A stretch of 64,000 nt of DNA from Catellatospora coxensis (GCF_016862635.1 NZ_BONI01000012.1:31111-95110), one strand, 5' to 3'. Shown: positions 36,746 to 45,050, counted from the first letter of the stretch. The notes: a model not told the origin generated them from the sequence alone. Translations and numbers: made by a program.

Positions 36746-36979
36746 ATGCCACGCTACGACTTCCGCTGCCGCGCCTGCGGCGACACGTTCGAGGTGAACC
36801 GGCCGATGGCGGCCGCGGCTGACCCCGCGCCCTGCCCGGCCGGCCACGACGACACCGTGAAGCTGCTGACCACCGTGGGCCTCGCCGGCCGCGGCGGCGC
36901 CGTCCCCGCGCCCTCCGGTGGCGGTGGCGGTGGCGGTGGCGGTGGCGGTGGTTGCTGCGGCGGCGGCTGCTGCAGCTGA
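36746..36979 (+). CDS. FmdB-family zinc-ribbon protein with poly-Gly tail
   Basis: 77 residues. Begins MPRYDFRCRACGDTFEVNRP (CxxC at 8 and 11), then PCPAGHDD, where the second zinc pair is Cys-x3-His instead of CxxC, so metal binding may be altered. The C-terminus is a run of about 12 Gly followed by CCGGGCCS. The glycines come from a GGTGGC repeat (36917-36952) that can slip in register. FmdB domains are small regulatory or zinc-binding modules of unknown role. Starts 4 bases after the GNAT stop. Confidence 0.8.
   Translation: MPRYDFRCRACGDTFEVNRPMAAAADPAPCPAGHDDTVKLLTTVGLAGRGGAVPAPSGGGGGGGGGGGGCCGGGCCS
36917..36952 (+). repeat. GGTGGC hexamer tandem repeat
   Basis: Five perfect GGTGGC units plus one GGTGGT, coding for Gly-Gly in the FmdB gene. 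Repeat-number changes would stay in frame. Confidence 0.85.
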
Positions 36980-37130
36980 CCCGTCCCGCGCCGTCGGGCT
37001 CGCCCTCGCCCTCGCCCTAGCCGGGGCACGATCGCCGTCTGCGGACACAACGTGAGGTCGCACCACACTTCGTGACATGAAACGGCGATCACGTGCCCGT
37101 TTCGCTGCCGCCGCCCAGGTCAGGAACACG
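36980..37130. repeat. Intergenic stretch with a 17-base imperfect inverted repeat
   Basis: GGGCACGATCGCCGT (37024-37038) pairs with ACGGCGATCACGTGCCC (37082-37098), the right arm having two extra bases. GC-rich hairpin downstream of fmdB, possibly a terminator. No gene seen in this part. Confidence 0.5.
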
Positions 37131-37259
37131 CGCCGAACGCATTTGCTCTGCACCCATTTGCTTGCTCTGCACCCACATACGCAACGGGTGGTGACCTTCC
37201 GACTGTTGCGCCGATGGGTGCAGAGCAAGGCTTTGGGTGCAGAGCAAATGCGTTCGGCG
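37131..37259. repeat. Nested palindromic element with perfect 26-bp arms
   Basis: Outer arms of 26 bases (37131-37156 and 37234-37259) are perfectly complementary. Inside lie perfect 15-base arms CTTGCTCTGCACCCA (37161-37175) and TGGGTGCAGAGCAAG (37215-37229), and at the centre CGCAAC/GTTGCG (37180-37185/37205-37210). The 13-base word TGCTCTGCACCCA therefore occurs four times. Total 129 bases. It has no ORF of its own, no target-site duplication is obvious, and no transposase is near. Confidence 0.8.
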
Positions 37260-37302
37260 GGTACATATGAGCTGGGCGGATGAGGAGACGCCGAACCGCC
37301 GG

Positions 37303-37330
37303 TTATCCACAGGGCCGGTGGTTGTCCACA
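37303..37330 (+). promoter_or_regulatory. Two DnaA boxes upstream of an XRE regulator
   Basis: TTATCCACA (37303-37311) and TTGTCCACA (37322-37330), same strand, 19 bases apart. Both are consensus DnaA boxes; the second is the form preferred in Streptomyces. They lie between the nested palindrome and the XRE gene, in its likely promoter region. Confidence 0.55.
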
Positions 37331-37383
37331 GGTTCGGGGAGCGGTGGTTGCAAGTCCGGGGGCCGGCGGTGAGGCTGGCGGGT

Positions 37384-37872
37384 ATGCCACGTCCTCGCAA
37401 GGAGAGCCTGCCCGGCGAGCCGTTCCCCGTCGTGGGGCTGATCCGGGCCGCCCGCCGCCGTGCCGATCTCAGCCAGCGTGAGCTGGCCAAGGGCGCCGGA
37501 CTGCACGCGTCGACGGTGGGCCGGATCGAGGCCGGCGAGCTGTGGCCGAGCCTGATCGCCTTCCGGAAGATCATGGGGGCGGCGGGTTACTACCTCACCG
37601 TGGTCGACGACGACGGGCACGTGCTGATGCCGATGAGCGAACGGCGTGATCAGGAGCTGCGCGACGGCGCCGAACGCCGCTATCCCTCACACCTGGATCT
37701 GATCCTCGACCCGCGGCCGGGCGAATGGTGGGCGGATCAGTACGGCCTGGCCCGGCCGCCGGAGACGTTCCTGCGCGACCGGGCACGGCGCGACGCGCAG
37801 CGGCGGCGCAGCCAGTGGGAGGTCCGGGTGAAGAAGTACCGCAACGACCCGGAGCCGCCCGAGGTGTACTAG
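37384..37872 (+). CDS. XRE-family HTH regulator
   Basis: 162 residues. N-terminal Cro/CI HTH about 18-72 ([48 protein letters not shown]), then a second domain with [16 protein letters not shown] and a basic tail ([30 protein letters not shown]). Such proteins in actinomycetes are often antitoxin-like or general regulators; no toxin gene is adjacent. ATG 37384 after GGCGGTATG; no clear ribosome-binding site. Its stop overlaps the hemB stop by four bases (CTAG shared, convergent). Confidence 0.78.
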   Translation: MPRPRKESLPGEPFPVVGLIRAARRRADLSQRELAKGAGLHASTVGRIEAGELWPSLIAFRKIMGAAGYYLTVVDDDGHVLMPMSERRDQELRDGAERRYPSHLDLILDPRPGEWWADQYGLARPPETFLRDRARRDAQRRRSQWEVRVKKYRNDPEPPEVY

Positions 37873-38852
37873 TAGTCGGCGCGCAGGCGGCGGGCGGCGT
37901 CGGTGGCCCAGTAGGTCAGGATCAGCTGGGCGCCGGCGCGGCGGATGGAGTGCAGGGTCTCCATCATCACCCGGTCGCGGTCGATCCAGCCGTTGGCGGC
38001 GGCCGCCTCGACCATCGCGTACTCGCCGCTGACCTGGTAGGCCGCGACCGGCACGTCGACCATGTCGCGGACCGCGGCGACCACGTCGAGGTAGGGCAGC
38101 GCGGGCTTGACCATGACGATGTCGGCGCCCTCGGCGACGTCCAGCGCGACCTCGCGCAGCGACTCCCGCAGGTTCGCCGGGTCCTGCTGGTAGGTGCGCC
38201 GGTCGCCGTCCAGCGAAGACTCGACCGCGTCGCGGAACGGGCCGTAGAACGCGGAGGCGTACTTGGCCGCGTACGCCAGGATCGTGGTGTCGCGGTAGCC
38301 GGCCTCGTCCAGGGCCCGGCGGACCACGGCGACCTGGCCGTCCATCATCCCGGAGGGGCCGACCACGTGCACGCCGGCGGCGGCCTGGGCCACCGCCATG
38401 CGGGCGTACGCCGCCAGGGTCGCGTCGTTGTCGACGGAGCCGTCGGGGCGCACCAGGCCGCAGTGGCCGTGCGAGGTGAACTCGTCCAGGCACAGGTCGC
38501 TCATCACCACGACGCTGTCGCCGACCTCGGCGACCACGTCGCGGATCGCGACGTTGAGGATGCCGTTCGGGTCGATGCCGCCGGAGCCGACGGCGTCCTT
38601 CTCGGCCGGGATGCCGAACAGCATGACCCCGCCGATGCCGGCCTGGGCCGCCTCGGCGACCGCCTTGCGCAGCGACTCGCGCGAGTGCTGGAGCACGCCG
38701 GGCAGCGACTTCACGGGGCGGGGCTCGGCGAGGCCCTCCTTCACGAACAGCGGCAGGATCAGCTCGGCCGGGTGCAGCCGGGTCTCGCTGACCATCCGCC
38801 GCATCGCCGCGGTGGTGCGCAGCCGTCGCGGCCGCACGTTCGGGAAGGACAT
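37869..38852 (-). CDS. hemB: Porphobilinogen synthase (5-aminolevulinate dehydratase)
   Basis: 327 residues. Schiff-base lysines in [14 protein letters not shown] and [10 protein letters not shown]. The metal loop is [17 protein letters not shown], with Cys at the first and last zinc positions and Asp between, the usual actinobacterial form. Condenses two 5-aminolevulinate molecules to porphobilinogen. ATG 38852 has GGGAG 6 bases upstream. Last gene of the rex-hem operon; a hairpin separates it from hemD. Convergent with the XRE gene by a CTAG overlap. Confidence 0.93.
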   Translation of the reverse strand: MSFPNVRPRRLRTTAAMRRMVSETRLHPAELILPLFVKEGLAEPRPVKSLPGVLQHSRESLRKAVAEAAQAGIGGVMLFGIPAEKDAVGSGGIDPNGILNVAIRDVVAEVGDSVVVMSDLCLDEFTSHGHCGLVRPDGSVDNDATLAAYARMAVAQAAAGVHVVGPSGMMDGQVAVVRRALDEAGYRDTTILAYAAKYASAFYGPFRDAVESSLDGDRRTYQQDPANLRESLREVALDVAEGADIVMVKPALPYLDVVAAVRDMVDVPVAAYQVSGEYAMVEAAAANGWIDRDRVMMETLHSIRRAGAQLILTYWATDAARRLRADY

Positions 38853-38881
38853 CACGCACTCCCTGCTTTCCTGTGACCGGG

Positions 38882-38918
38882 GTGTCCCCGACGCTGCCTA
38901 TAACGACGTCGGGGACAC
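38882..38918. other. Hairpin between hemD and hemB
   Basis: GTGTCCCCGAC (38882-38892) and GTCGGGGACAC (38908-38918) are perfect 11-base arms around CGCTGCCTATAACGA. In the minus direction it lies between the hemD stop and the hemB ribosome-binding site. It may attenuate transcription into hemB or bind a regulator; no T run, so full termination is unlikely. Confidence 0.6.
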
Positions 38919-38946
38919 TTCGATCACGCGGTGGTCCGCCGCGGGC

Positions 38947-40527
38947 TCAGCGGAAGCGCAGGGCCGTGGGGCCCTGGACCTTTGAACCGCGGCGCTGCTT
39001 GGCGGGCATCGCGGCAAGCCGCTCGCGCAGCTCGACGGCGTACATCGCGAGCGCCTCGACCAGGTCGGGGACGGACGCGTGCTCGGGCTGCACGTCGACG
39101 CGCAGACCGAACTCCAGTGCGGTCTCGGCCGTCTTCGGGCCGATCACCGAGACCACCGTACGCTGGTGCGGTTTGCCGGCGATACCGACGAGATTGCGGA
39201 CTGTGGAGCTTGACGTGAAGAGCACCGCGTCGAAACCACCCGACTTGATGGCGTTGCGGATCTCCTCCGGCGGCGGCGCGGCGCGCACGGTCCGGTAGGC
39301 GGTGACGTCGTCGACCTCCCAGCCGCGCTCGGTGAGCCCGGCGGCGAGCGTCTCGGTAGCGATGTCGGCGCGGGGCAGCAGCACCCGGCCCACCGGGTCG
39401 AAGATCTCGTCGTACGGCGCGAACTCGGCGAGCAGGCCCTCGCTGGACTGGTCGCCCGCGGGCACCAGCTCGGGCTGGATGCCGAAGGAGCGGACCGCCT
39501 CGGCGGTCGCCTCGCCGATGCAGGCGATCTTGACGCCGCCGAAGTGGCGGGCGTCGAGGCCGTGCTCGCCGAACTTCTCCCACACCGCGCGCACCGCGTT
39601 GGCGCTGGTGAAGATCACCCACGCGTACCGGCCGTCGACCAGGCCCTTGATCGCCCGCTCCATCTGGGCCGGGGTCCGGGGCGGCTCGACCGCGATCGTC
39701 GGCACCTCGCACGGGATCGCCCCGTACGCCCGCAGCCGCGCGCTCATCACGCCCGCCTGCTCCTTGGTGCGCGGCACCAGCACGCGCCAGCCGTACAGCG
39801 GCCGCCGCTCCCACCAGCCGAGCTTGTCCAGGTGCTGGACGCCGCCGCCGACGGTCACCACGACCCGGCCGGAGAAGCCCAGCGCGGCGGCGACGAAGCT
39901 GTCCACCGACGAGGTGGTGGTGTACTGCGTGTCCCCGGTGCCGTCGCCGGTGATCGCCACCGGGGCGGTGCCGTCGACGCCCGCGGCCAGCAGGCCGTCG
40001 CGCACCGAGGCGAGGTCGCCGGCGTCCACGGCCAGCGCGACCGAGCCGTGCCGCACCGCGGCGGCCAGCCCGTCGAAGTCGAGCGTGGTGACGTCGTCGA
40101 CGTCGGCGGCGGTGCGTACGCCGGTCAGCGGCACGCCCGCATAGGTCGCCACACCGGCGGCCTGGGGCACGCCGGGCACGACGGCGAAGCGCACGTTGGT
40201 CCGGGCGACGGCCTGGACCTCCTTGACCACGGCGTCGTGGCCGAACGGGTCACCGGTCACCAGGTGCACCGCGTTGCGCCCCGAACGCGCCTCGGACAGC
40301 AGCACCTTGGCCACGTCCCCGGGCACGCCCTCGGCGGGGCTGTATTCGGTCAGGTCGCCGGTCTCGGCCTTGAGCGTGTCGAGCAGCGCGTCGGGCACGC
40401 TGCGGTCGTACACGATGTGGTCGGCTTCGAGCAGCGTGTCGTACGCGCGGCGGGTGAGCAGTCCCGGGTCGCCGGGTCCAGCCCCGACGAACGCGACGTG
40501 CCCGGCGGGCTTACGGGTGCGGGTCAT
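38947..40527 (-). CDS. hemD: Bifunctional uroporphyrinogen-III C-methyltransferase/synthase
   Basis: 526 residues. N-terminal SUMT-like methyltransferase about 1-245 (VAFVGAGPGDPGLLTRRAYDTLLEADHIVYDR) and C-terminal uroporphyrinogen-III synthase about 270-515 (GWRVLVPRTKEQAGVMSARLRAYG; VIFTSANAVRAVWE; VLFTSSSTVRNLVGIAG). Cyclises hydroxymethylbilane to uroporphyrinogen III; the methyltransferase half can channel product to siroheme and B12, although some SUMT motifs look diverged. ATG start overlaps the hemC stop by four bases. The fusion is normal in actinobacteria. Confidence 0.9.
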   Translation of the reverse strand: MTRTRKPAGHVAFVGAGPGDPGLLTRRAYDTLLEADHIVYDRSVPDALLDTLKAETGDLTEYSPAEGVPGDVAKVLLSEARSGRNAVHLVTGDPFGHDAVVKEVQAVARTNVRFAVVPGVPQAAGVATYAGVPLTGVRTAADVDDVTTLDFDGLAAAVRHGSVALAVDAGDLASVRDGLLAAGVDGTAPVAITGDGTGDTQYTTTSSVDSFVAAALGFSGRVVVTVGGGVQHLDKLGWWERRPLYGWRVLVPRTKEQAGVMSARLRAYGAIPCEVPTIAVEPPRTPAQMERAIKGLVDGRYAWVIFTSANAVRAVWEKFGEHGLDARHFGGVKIACIGEATAEAVRSFGIQPELVPAGDQSSEGLLAEFAPYDEIFDPVGRVLLPRADIATETLAAGLTERGWEVDDVTAYRTVRAAPPPEEIRNAIKSGGFDAVLFTSSSTVRNLVGIAGKPHQRTVVSVIGPKTAETALEFGLRVDVQPEHASVPDLVEALAMYAVELRERLAAMPAKQRRGSKVQGPTALRFR

Positions 40528-41444
40528 TCTGCACTCCCAAGTACATTCTCGGCACCGTCTTCGAGCAGGTCGGCGGCCAGGGCCCGCCCGATCTGCTCGG
40601 CATCGGCGAGCGTTCCGGTGCGCGACAGCCGGAGGGCGAACCGCCCGTCCACGCTGATCACCGCACCGCGCAGGTAGATCTCGTCGTCTTCGGTTGTCTC
40701 GGCCAGCGCGGCGACGGGTGCGCTGCACCCTGCCTCCAGCGCGGCCAGCAGCGCCCGCTCGGCGGTGACCGCCGCACGGGTCGCCCGGTGGTCGAGAGCC
40801 GCGAGGGCCTCGACCAGGTCGGCATCTGCGGACCGGCACTCGACGGCCAGCGCGCCCTGGGCGGGCGCGGGCAGCATCAGCATCGGGTCCAGGATCTCGG
40901 TGACCTCACCGGCGCGGCCCAGCCGGGCCAGGCCGGCGCGGGCCAGCACGACCGCGTCCAGCTCGCCGTCGGCGACCTTGCGCAGCCGGGTGTCCACGTT
41001 GCCGCGGATCGGCACGGTGGTGACGGGCAGGCCCAGCGCGTTGATCTGCGCGATACGGCGCAGCGCGCCGGTGCCGATGACGGCGCCGGCGGGCAGCTCG
41101 GCCAGGGTCAGCCCGTCCCGGGCGATCAGGGCGTCGCGCGGGTCGGCCCGCTCGGGCACGGCCGCGATGGCCAGGCCGTCGGCGGGCGCGGTGGGCAGGT
41201 CCTTGTACGAGTGCACCGCGAAGTCGATCTCCTTCGCGGACAGCGCGTCACGCAGCGCGGACACGAACACGCCCACGCCGAGCTGCTGCACGGGCGCGGA
41301 CGAGCGGTCGCCCGCCGTCGCGATCTCCACGAGCTCGACCGGCAGCCCGGTCGCCGCGGTGACCATGTCGGCCACGGTCTGCGACTGCGCCATCGCCAGG
41401 GCGCTGCCTCGCGTACCCAGCCGGAGCACTCCTGAGCGGCTCAT
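40524..41444 (-). CDS. hemC: Hydroxymethylbilane synthase
   Basis: 306 residues. LRLGTRGSALAMAQSQTVAD at the N-terminus, RGNVDTRLRKVADGELDAVVLARAGLARLG in the middle, the Asp of the active site in the ALRRIAQI/DPRDAL region, and the dipyrromethane-carrying Cys in LEAGCSAPVAA near 241. Joins four porphobilinogens into the linear tetrapyrrole. ATG 41444 overlaps the hemA stop by one base and its own stop overlaps hemD by four bases. Confidence 0.95.
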   Translation of the reverse strand: MSRSGVLRLGTRGSALAMAQSQTVADMVTAATGLPVELVEIATAGDRSSAPVQQLGVGVFVSALRDALSAKEIDFAVHSYKDLPTAPADGLAIAAVPERADPRDALIARDGLTLAELPAGAVIGTGALRRIAQINALGLPVTTVPIRGNVDTRLRKVADGELDAVVLARAGLARLGRAGEVTEILDPMLMLPAPAQGALAVECRSADADLVEALAALDHRATRAAVTAERALLAALEAGCSAPVAALAETTEDDEIYLRGAVISVDGRFALRLSRTGTLADAEQIGRALAADLLEDGAENVLGSAE

Positions 41445-42778
41445 CAGGCACCCCCCTTCAAATCTGGCACGTCGGCCACCGTCGTGTGGTCCGGCGATCC
41501 GGGGATCACCGACAGGTCGAACAGGTCGCGCAGCAGGCTGGCGTACGCCTCCCCGCCGGGCTCGGCGGCCAGCTGGCGCACCCGCACGGTGGGCTGGTGC
41601 AGCAGCCGCTGCACGATCCGGTGCACGGTGTGCGCCACGTCGGCGCGCTGCTCGTCGGTCAGGTCGGTGCGGCGCTGGGCGAGGCGGCGCAGCTCGGCGC
41701 TGACCACGTCCTCGGCCCGGGCCCGCAGCGCGGCGACCGTCGGCGCCACCTCGGCGCCGCGCAGCCAGCTCGCGTACGAGTCGACCTCGCCGGCGACGAT
41801 CTGCTCCACGGCCGCGACCTCGCGGTCCGCGGACGAGCGGGGGCAGACCGGCGCGCCGGACGTGGCCGGGTCGAGCACGGTGCCCAGGCGCGCGACGTCG
41901 ACGAGTCGCACCCCGGGAAGCTCGGCGACGGCCGGCTCGACATCGCGCGGCATCGCCAGATCGATGATAGTCAGGATCTTGGCGGACCCGGTGCGCGCCG
42001 CACCGACATTGCCCGTGGTGAGCACGTGGCCGGTCGAGGCGGTCGCGGTGATCACGACATCGGCGTCGACCAGCAGCTCGGGCAGGCGCTCCATGGGGGC
42101 GGCGGTGGCACCGTACGCGTCGGCGAGCCGCTGCGCGCGGTCCAGGCCGCGGTTGACCACGGTGACCGTGCCCGCGCCGCGGCGGGTCAGCTCGGCGACG
42201 GCCAGCGCGCCCATCGCCCCGGCCCCGACCACCAGCCAGCGGTGGCAGTCCGCGGAGTTCGCGACGGCGTGGTCCAGCGCGGCGCTGACCATGCTGCGCG
42301 GCGCGTGGTCGATGCCGGTCTCGGCGTGCGCCCGCTTGCCTACCCGCAGCGCCTGCTGCAGCAGCTCGTGCAGCACCTTGCCGGCCGCGTCGACCTCGGT
42401 TGCCTGCTGGTACGCCTCGCGGAGCTGGCCGAGGATCTGCGCCTCGCCGGCCACCATCGAGTCGAGCCCGGCGGCGACCCGGAAGACGTGGCGCACCGCG
42501 TCCTGGCCGTGGTGCACGTACAGGGTGCTCGCGAGCTGCTCGGCGGGCACGCCGGACAGCTCGGACAGCACCTCGCCGAGGTGGCTCAGGCCGGCGTGGA
42601 ACGCGGGCACGGCCGCGTAGACCTCGACCCGGTTGCAGGTGGAGACCACGACCGCCTCGGCCAGCTCACCGCCGGCCAGCAGCCGGGGCAGCGCCTGCGG
42701 GCCTTCGACCAGCGACAGCTTCTCCAGCAGTTCCACCGGCGCGGTCCGGTACGACGCGCCGACCACGACGAGGTTCAC
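41444..42778 (-). CDS. hemA: Glutamyl-tRNA reductase
   Basis: 444 residues. Catalytic Cys in VVSTCNRVEVYA (C50 region), substrate helix GLDSMVAGEAQILGQLREAY, NADPH domain VVGAGAMGALAVAELTRRGAG and the C-terminal dimerisation helices. Catalyses the first committed step of C5 heme synthesis from glutamyl-tRNA. GTG start overlaps the rex stop by four bases, so translation is coupled to the redox repressor. Confidence 0.95.
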   Translation of the reverse strand: MNLVVVGASYRTAPVELLEKLSLVEGPQALPRLLAGGELAEAVVVSTCNRVEVYAAVPAFHAGLSHLGEVLSELSGVPAEQLASTLYVHHGQDAVRHVFRVAAGLDSMVAGEAQILGQLREAYQQATEVDAAGKVLHELLQQALRVGKRAHAETGIDHAPRSMVSAALDHAVANSADCHRWLVVGAGAMGALAVAELTRRGAGTVTVVNRGLDRAQRLADAYGATAAPMERLPELLVDADVVITATASTGHVLTTGNVGAARTGSAKILTIIDLAMPRDVEPAVAELPGVRLVDVARLGTVLDPATSGAPVCPRSSADREVAAVEQIVAGEVDSYASWLRGAEVAPTVAALRARAEDVVSAELRRLAQRRTDLTDEQRADVAHTVHRIVQRLLHQPTVRVRQLAAEPGGEAYASLLRDLFDLSVIPGSPDHTTVADVPDLKGGA

Positions 42779-43686
42779 GCGGCCACCTCTCCTCGTGCGG
42801 CCGGGCTGCCGTTCACGGCCCCGCCCGCCTCAGCGATCACCCGGGCCACCCGTCCCCGCCCGGCGGCGCGGGCCACCGGGCGGGCCGGTTCGGCCCCGTT
42901 GAGTGCCGCCGGGGCGGCAGGTGCTGCCTGGTCGCCGGCCAGGGCCACCGCCTTGGCCAGCTCGGCCCCGCGGGCCGACTTGCGGTGCTCGTGGAACGAC
43001 AGGATCTGCAGCTCGACGGCGAGGTCGACCTTGCGGACGTCGACCTGCTCGGGAAGGTTGAGCACCACCGGGGCGAAGTTCAGGATGCTGGTGACCCCGG
43101 CCGCGACCAGCTGGTCGGCGACGGCCTGGGCGGCTCCGGCGGGGGTGGCCAGCACGGCGATGGAGATCGCCTCCGACTTGACCACCTCGGGGATGTCGCT
43201 GATGTGCCGCACGGCAAGCCCGTTGATCAGCTCGCCCACCCGGGTGAGGTCGGCGTCGAACAGCGCGGCGATGCGGAAGCCGCGGCTGGCGAACCCGGCG
43301 TAGCCGGCCAGCGCGTGACCGAGGTTGCCGACGCCGACCAGGGCGACGGCGCGGCGCTTGTTCAGGCCGAGGATGTACTCGATCTGGCCGACCAGGGGCT
43401 CGATGTCGTAACCGACGCCGCGGGTGCCGTACGAGCCGAGGTGGGAGAGGTCCTTGCGGAGCTTGGCCGAGTTGACCCCGGCGGCGGTGGCCAGGCCCTC
43501 ACTGGAGACGGTGTCGTGCCCGGTCTCGGCGAGGTGATGCAGAGCACGCAGGTACTCGGGCAGGCGGGCCACGGTGGCCTCGGGCAGGTCCGGGAAATCC
43601 GGCTGGCTGCCCAGAGCTGCCGAGGGCGTGACCGCGCCGACACGGCCGGTGATACCGGCTTCGTGACCGGTGCGCTGCTGACTCAT
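42775..43686 (-). CDS. rex: Redox-sensing transcriptional repressor Rex
   Basis: 303 residues, with extra ~28 N-terminal and ~60 Ala/Gly-rich C-terminal residues compared with most Rex proteins. Winged helix about 30-105 (ARLPEYLRALHHLAETGHDTVSSEGLATAAGVNSAKLRKDLSHLGSYGTRGVGYD), Rossmann domain with GVGNLGHAL, and FDADLTRVG. Binds NADH/NAD+ and releases DNA at high NADH. First gene of the rex-hemA-hemC-hemD(-hemB) operon, the order known from Streptomyces. A Rex operator lies over its own promoter. GGAG 5 bases before ATG 43686. Confidence 0.93.
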   Translation of the reverse strand: MSQQRTGHEAGITGRVGAVTPSAALGSQPDFPDLPEATVARLPEYLRALHHLAETGHDTVSSEGLATAAGVNSAKLRKDLSHLGSYGTRGVGYDIEPLVGQIEYILGLNKRRAVALVGVGNLGHALAGYAGFASRGFRIAALFDADLTRVGELINGLAVRHISDIPEVVKSEAISIAVLATPAGAAQAVADQLVAAGVTSILNFAPVVLNLPEQVDVRKVDLAVELQILSFHEHRKSARGAELAKAVALAGDQAAPAAPAALNGAEPARPVARAAGRGRVARVIAEAGGAVNGSPAARGEVAA

Positions 43687-43766
43687 GAGACTCCGTGCCG
43701 AACAAGGCTTAGACCCCAGATCACATGGCCGAACGGCTCTGTGCTAGCGGGGAACGTCGAGGTAAC

Positions 43767-43795
43767 AGACTAAGCGCTTGTGAACAGGTGCACAA
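43767..43795 (-). promoter_or_regulatory. Promoter of the rex-hem operon
   Basis: On the minus strand, TTGTGC (43795-43790) and TAGTCT (43772-43767) are separated by 17 bases. They give a start about 75 bases before rex. The -35 hexamer lies inside the Rex operator. Confidence 0.6.
43778..43795. promoter_or_regulatory. Rex operator (ROP)
   Basis: TTGTGAACAGGTGCACAA matches the ROP pattern TTGTGAAN4TTCACAA with one mismatch. Its place over the -35 element predicts repression of rex and hemACD when NADH is low and release under oxygen limitation. Rex control of rex-hemACD is established in Streptomyces coelicolor; here it is inferred from the site. Confidence 0.85.
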
Positions 43796-44081
43796 ATCGC
43801 GATCTTGAAAGCGCGCCCATCCGGGATCACGAATCGGCCAGAATGCCCCCGCGGCATGTGTGCTCCCACTCTGGCCCGACGCCGCTCCGCCCGTCACGGA
43901 GAGTCGCCGGAAAGGCGGTTCGCGACGGACGTCCGGATGGGCGCTGCTCCGCGATTATGTCGCAACTATGACAATCGCTCCCAGAACACGCCCGCTCGAT
44001 TCAGCGCAAACACGCTCAAAGGGAGCCAATCACCCAAAGCACTGATCAGCGTCGCCGTCTCGCGGCTTCCAGAGACGAATG
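43796..44081. other. Non-coding stretch with distant 12-bp inverted repeats
   Basis: 286 bases between the rex promoter and the HAD gene stop. No convincing ORF. GCGCCCATCCGG (43813-43824) and CCGGATGGGCGC (43933-43944) are perfect inverted repeats 108 bases apart, which would close a long folded RNA. AT-richer than its surroundings near 43955-44045. Could be an unrecognised RNA or a regulatory region; nothing proves either. Confidence 0.4.
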
Positions 44082-44738
44082 TCACGCCGCGAGCGCGATC
44101 GCCTCCAGCAGGCTGTCCGCGACCGGCACGCCGTACGCGCGCAGCTTGGCCGGGTCGGTGAAGCCGCCGGTGTAGAGCACGCAGCGCGCGCCGACCGACG
44201 CCGCCGCGTCGGCGTCGTCGATCGAGTCGCCGATCAGCACCACGTCCGCGCCCTCCAGGCACAGCTCGGCCAGGTGCCGCTTCAGGTGGCCCGCCTTGTG
44301 CGCCTGCTCGCCGCCCAGCCGCTCGCGCAGCCCGTCCACCCGGATGAAGTGCGACGTCAGCTCGTAGCGGGTGACCGTCGGCACCAGCTCCTCGTGGAAC
44401 CACATGGACAGCAGCGACTGCGTCCCGGTCCACCCGCGCAGCGCGTCCACCGCGCCGGCCGCCAGCGCCAGCTCGGCCAGACCGGTGCGGTACGCGTCGT
44501 GGAACACCCGGTCCAGGTCGGCGAACTCCACCTCGGTGATCGTCCGGCCCAGCACCGAGCCGTAGTACTCGCTGATCGGGCGGCGGAAGTCGCGGCGGTG
44601 CTCGTCGGCGGTGACCTTGATCGACAGGCCCGGCGCGGCGGCCGCGAAGGCGGCGTTGGTGGAACTCACGACCAGGTGCAGGTCGTCGACGAGGGTGCCG
44701 TTCCAGTCCCAGACAAGGTGCTTCGCGCCGCGCTTCAT
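44082..44738 (-). CDS. HAD-superfamily hydrolase (phosphatase-like)
   Basis: 218 residues. Motif I VWDWNGTLVDDLHL with nucleophile D11 and the second residue Asn (D-x-N) instead of Asp, so proton donation may differ; motif II LLSMWF; motif III Lys in HKAGHLKRHL; motif IV VVLIGDSIDDADAAASVG. Close to phosphoglycolate-phosphatase-like HADs. The substrate is unknown. ATG 44738. It shares a transcript direction with the glutaredoxin gene upstream, 54 bases away. Confidence 0.82.
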   Translation of the reverse strand: MKRGAKHLVWDWNGTLVDDLHLVVSSTNAAFAAAAPGLSIKVTADEHRRDFRRPISEYYGSVLGRTITEVEFADLDRVFHDAYRTGLAELALAAGAVDALRGWTGTQSLLSMWFHEELVPTVTRYELTSHFIRVDGLRERLGGEQAHKAGHLKRHLAELCLEGADVVLIGDSIDDADAAASVGARCVLYTGGFTDPAKLRAYGVPVADSLLEAIALAA

Positions 44739-44792
44739 CGCGCCAGATTACCCGCGTGACCGCTGCTCAGGGTGCCCGCCCCGGCCGCGGGA

Positions 44793-45017
44793 TCAGGCCG
44801 CGAGATCGCGGCGCAGGCGCTGCTCCTCGACCCGCCAGTAGCCGTGCTCCCGGCCGTCCAGCACGATCACCGGGATGCGGTCGCCGTACTCGGCCTCCAG
44901 CTCCCGGTCGCCGGAGATGTCGACCTCCTCGAACGGCTCGCCGATGCGCTCCAGCACCGCCACCGCGTCCTCGCACAGGTGGCAGCCGGGCCGGGTGTAC
45001 AGGGTCAGTCGCGTCAC
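44793..45017 (-). CDS. Glutaredoxin-like protein
   Basis: 74 residues, thioredoxin fold (DUF836/glutaredoxin family): LTLYTRPGCHLCEDAVAVLERI with redox pair C12-HL-C15, EVDISGDRELEAEYGDRIPVIVLDG with the cis-Pro, GYWRVEEQRLRRDL. A small cytoplasmic disulfide or redox carrier. GTG start. In mycobacteria Rv0508 of the same type also lies next to hemA. Confidence 0.88.
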   Translation of the reverse strand: MTRLTLYTRPGCHLCEDAVAVLERIGEPFEEVDISGDRELEAEYGDRIPVIVLDGREHGYWRVEEQRLRRDLAA

Positions 45018-45050
45018 GGGCTCATTCTCCCAAGGAGCCGCATGACACAG

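Noticed and set aside
37131..37259. Integron attC site or CRISPR array
   Set aside because: No integrase, no R/L box pair and no regularly spaced direct repeats with unique spacers; it is a nested palindrome.
37303..37330. Possible chromosomal origin because of DnaA boxes
   Set aside because: Only two boxes, no dnaA, dnaN or AT-rich unwinding region nearby; the neighbours are fmdB and an XRE gene.
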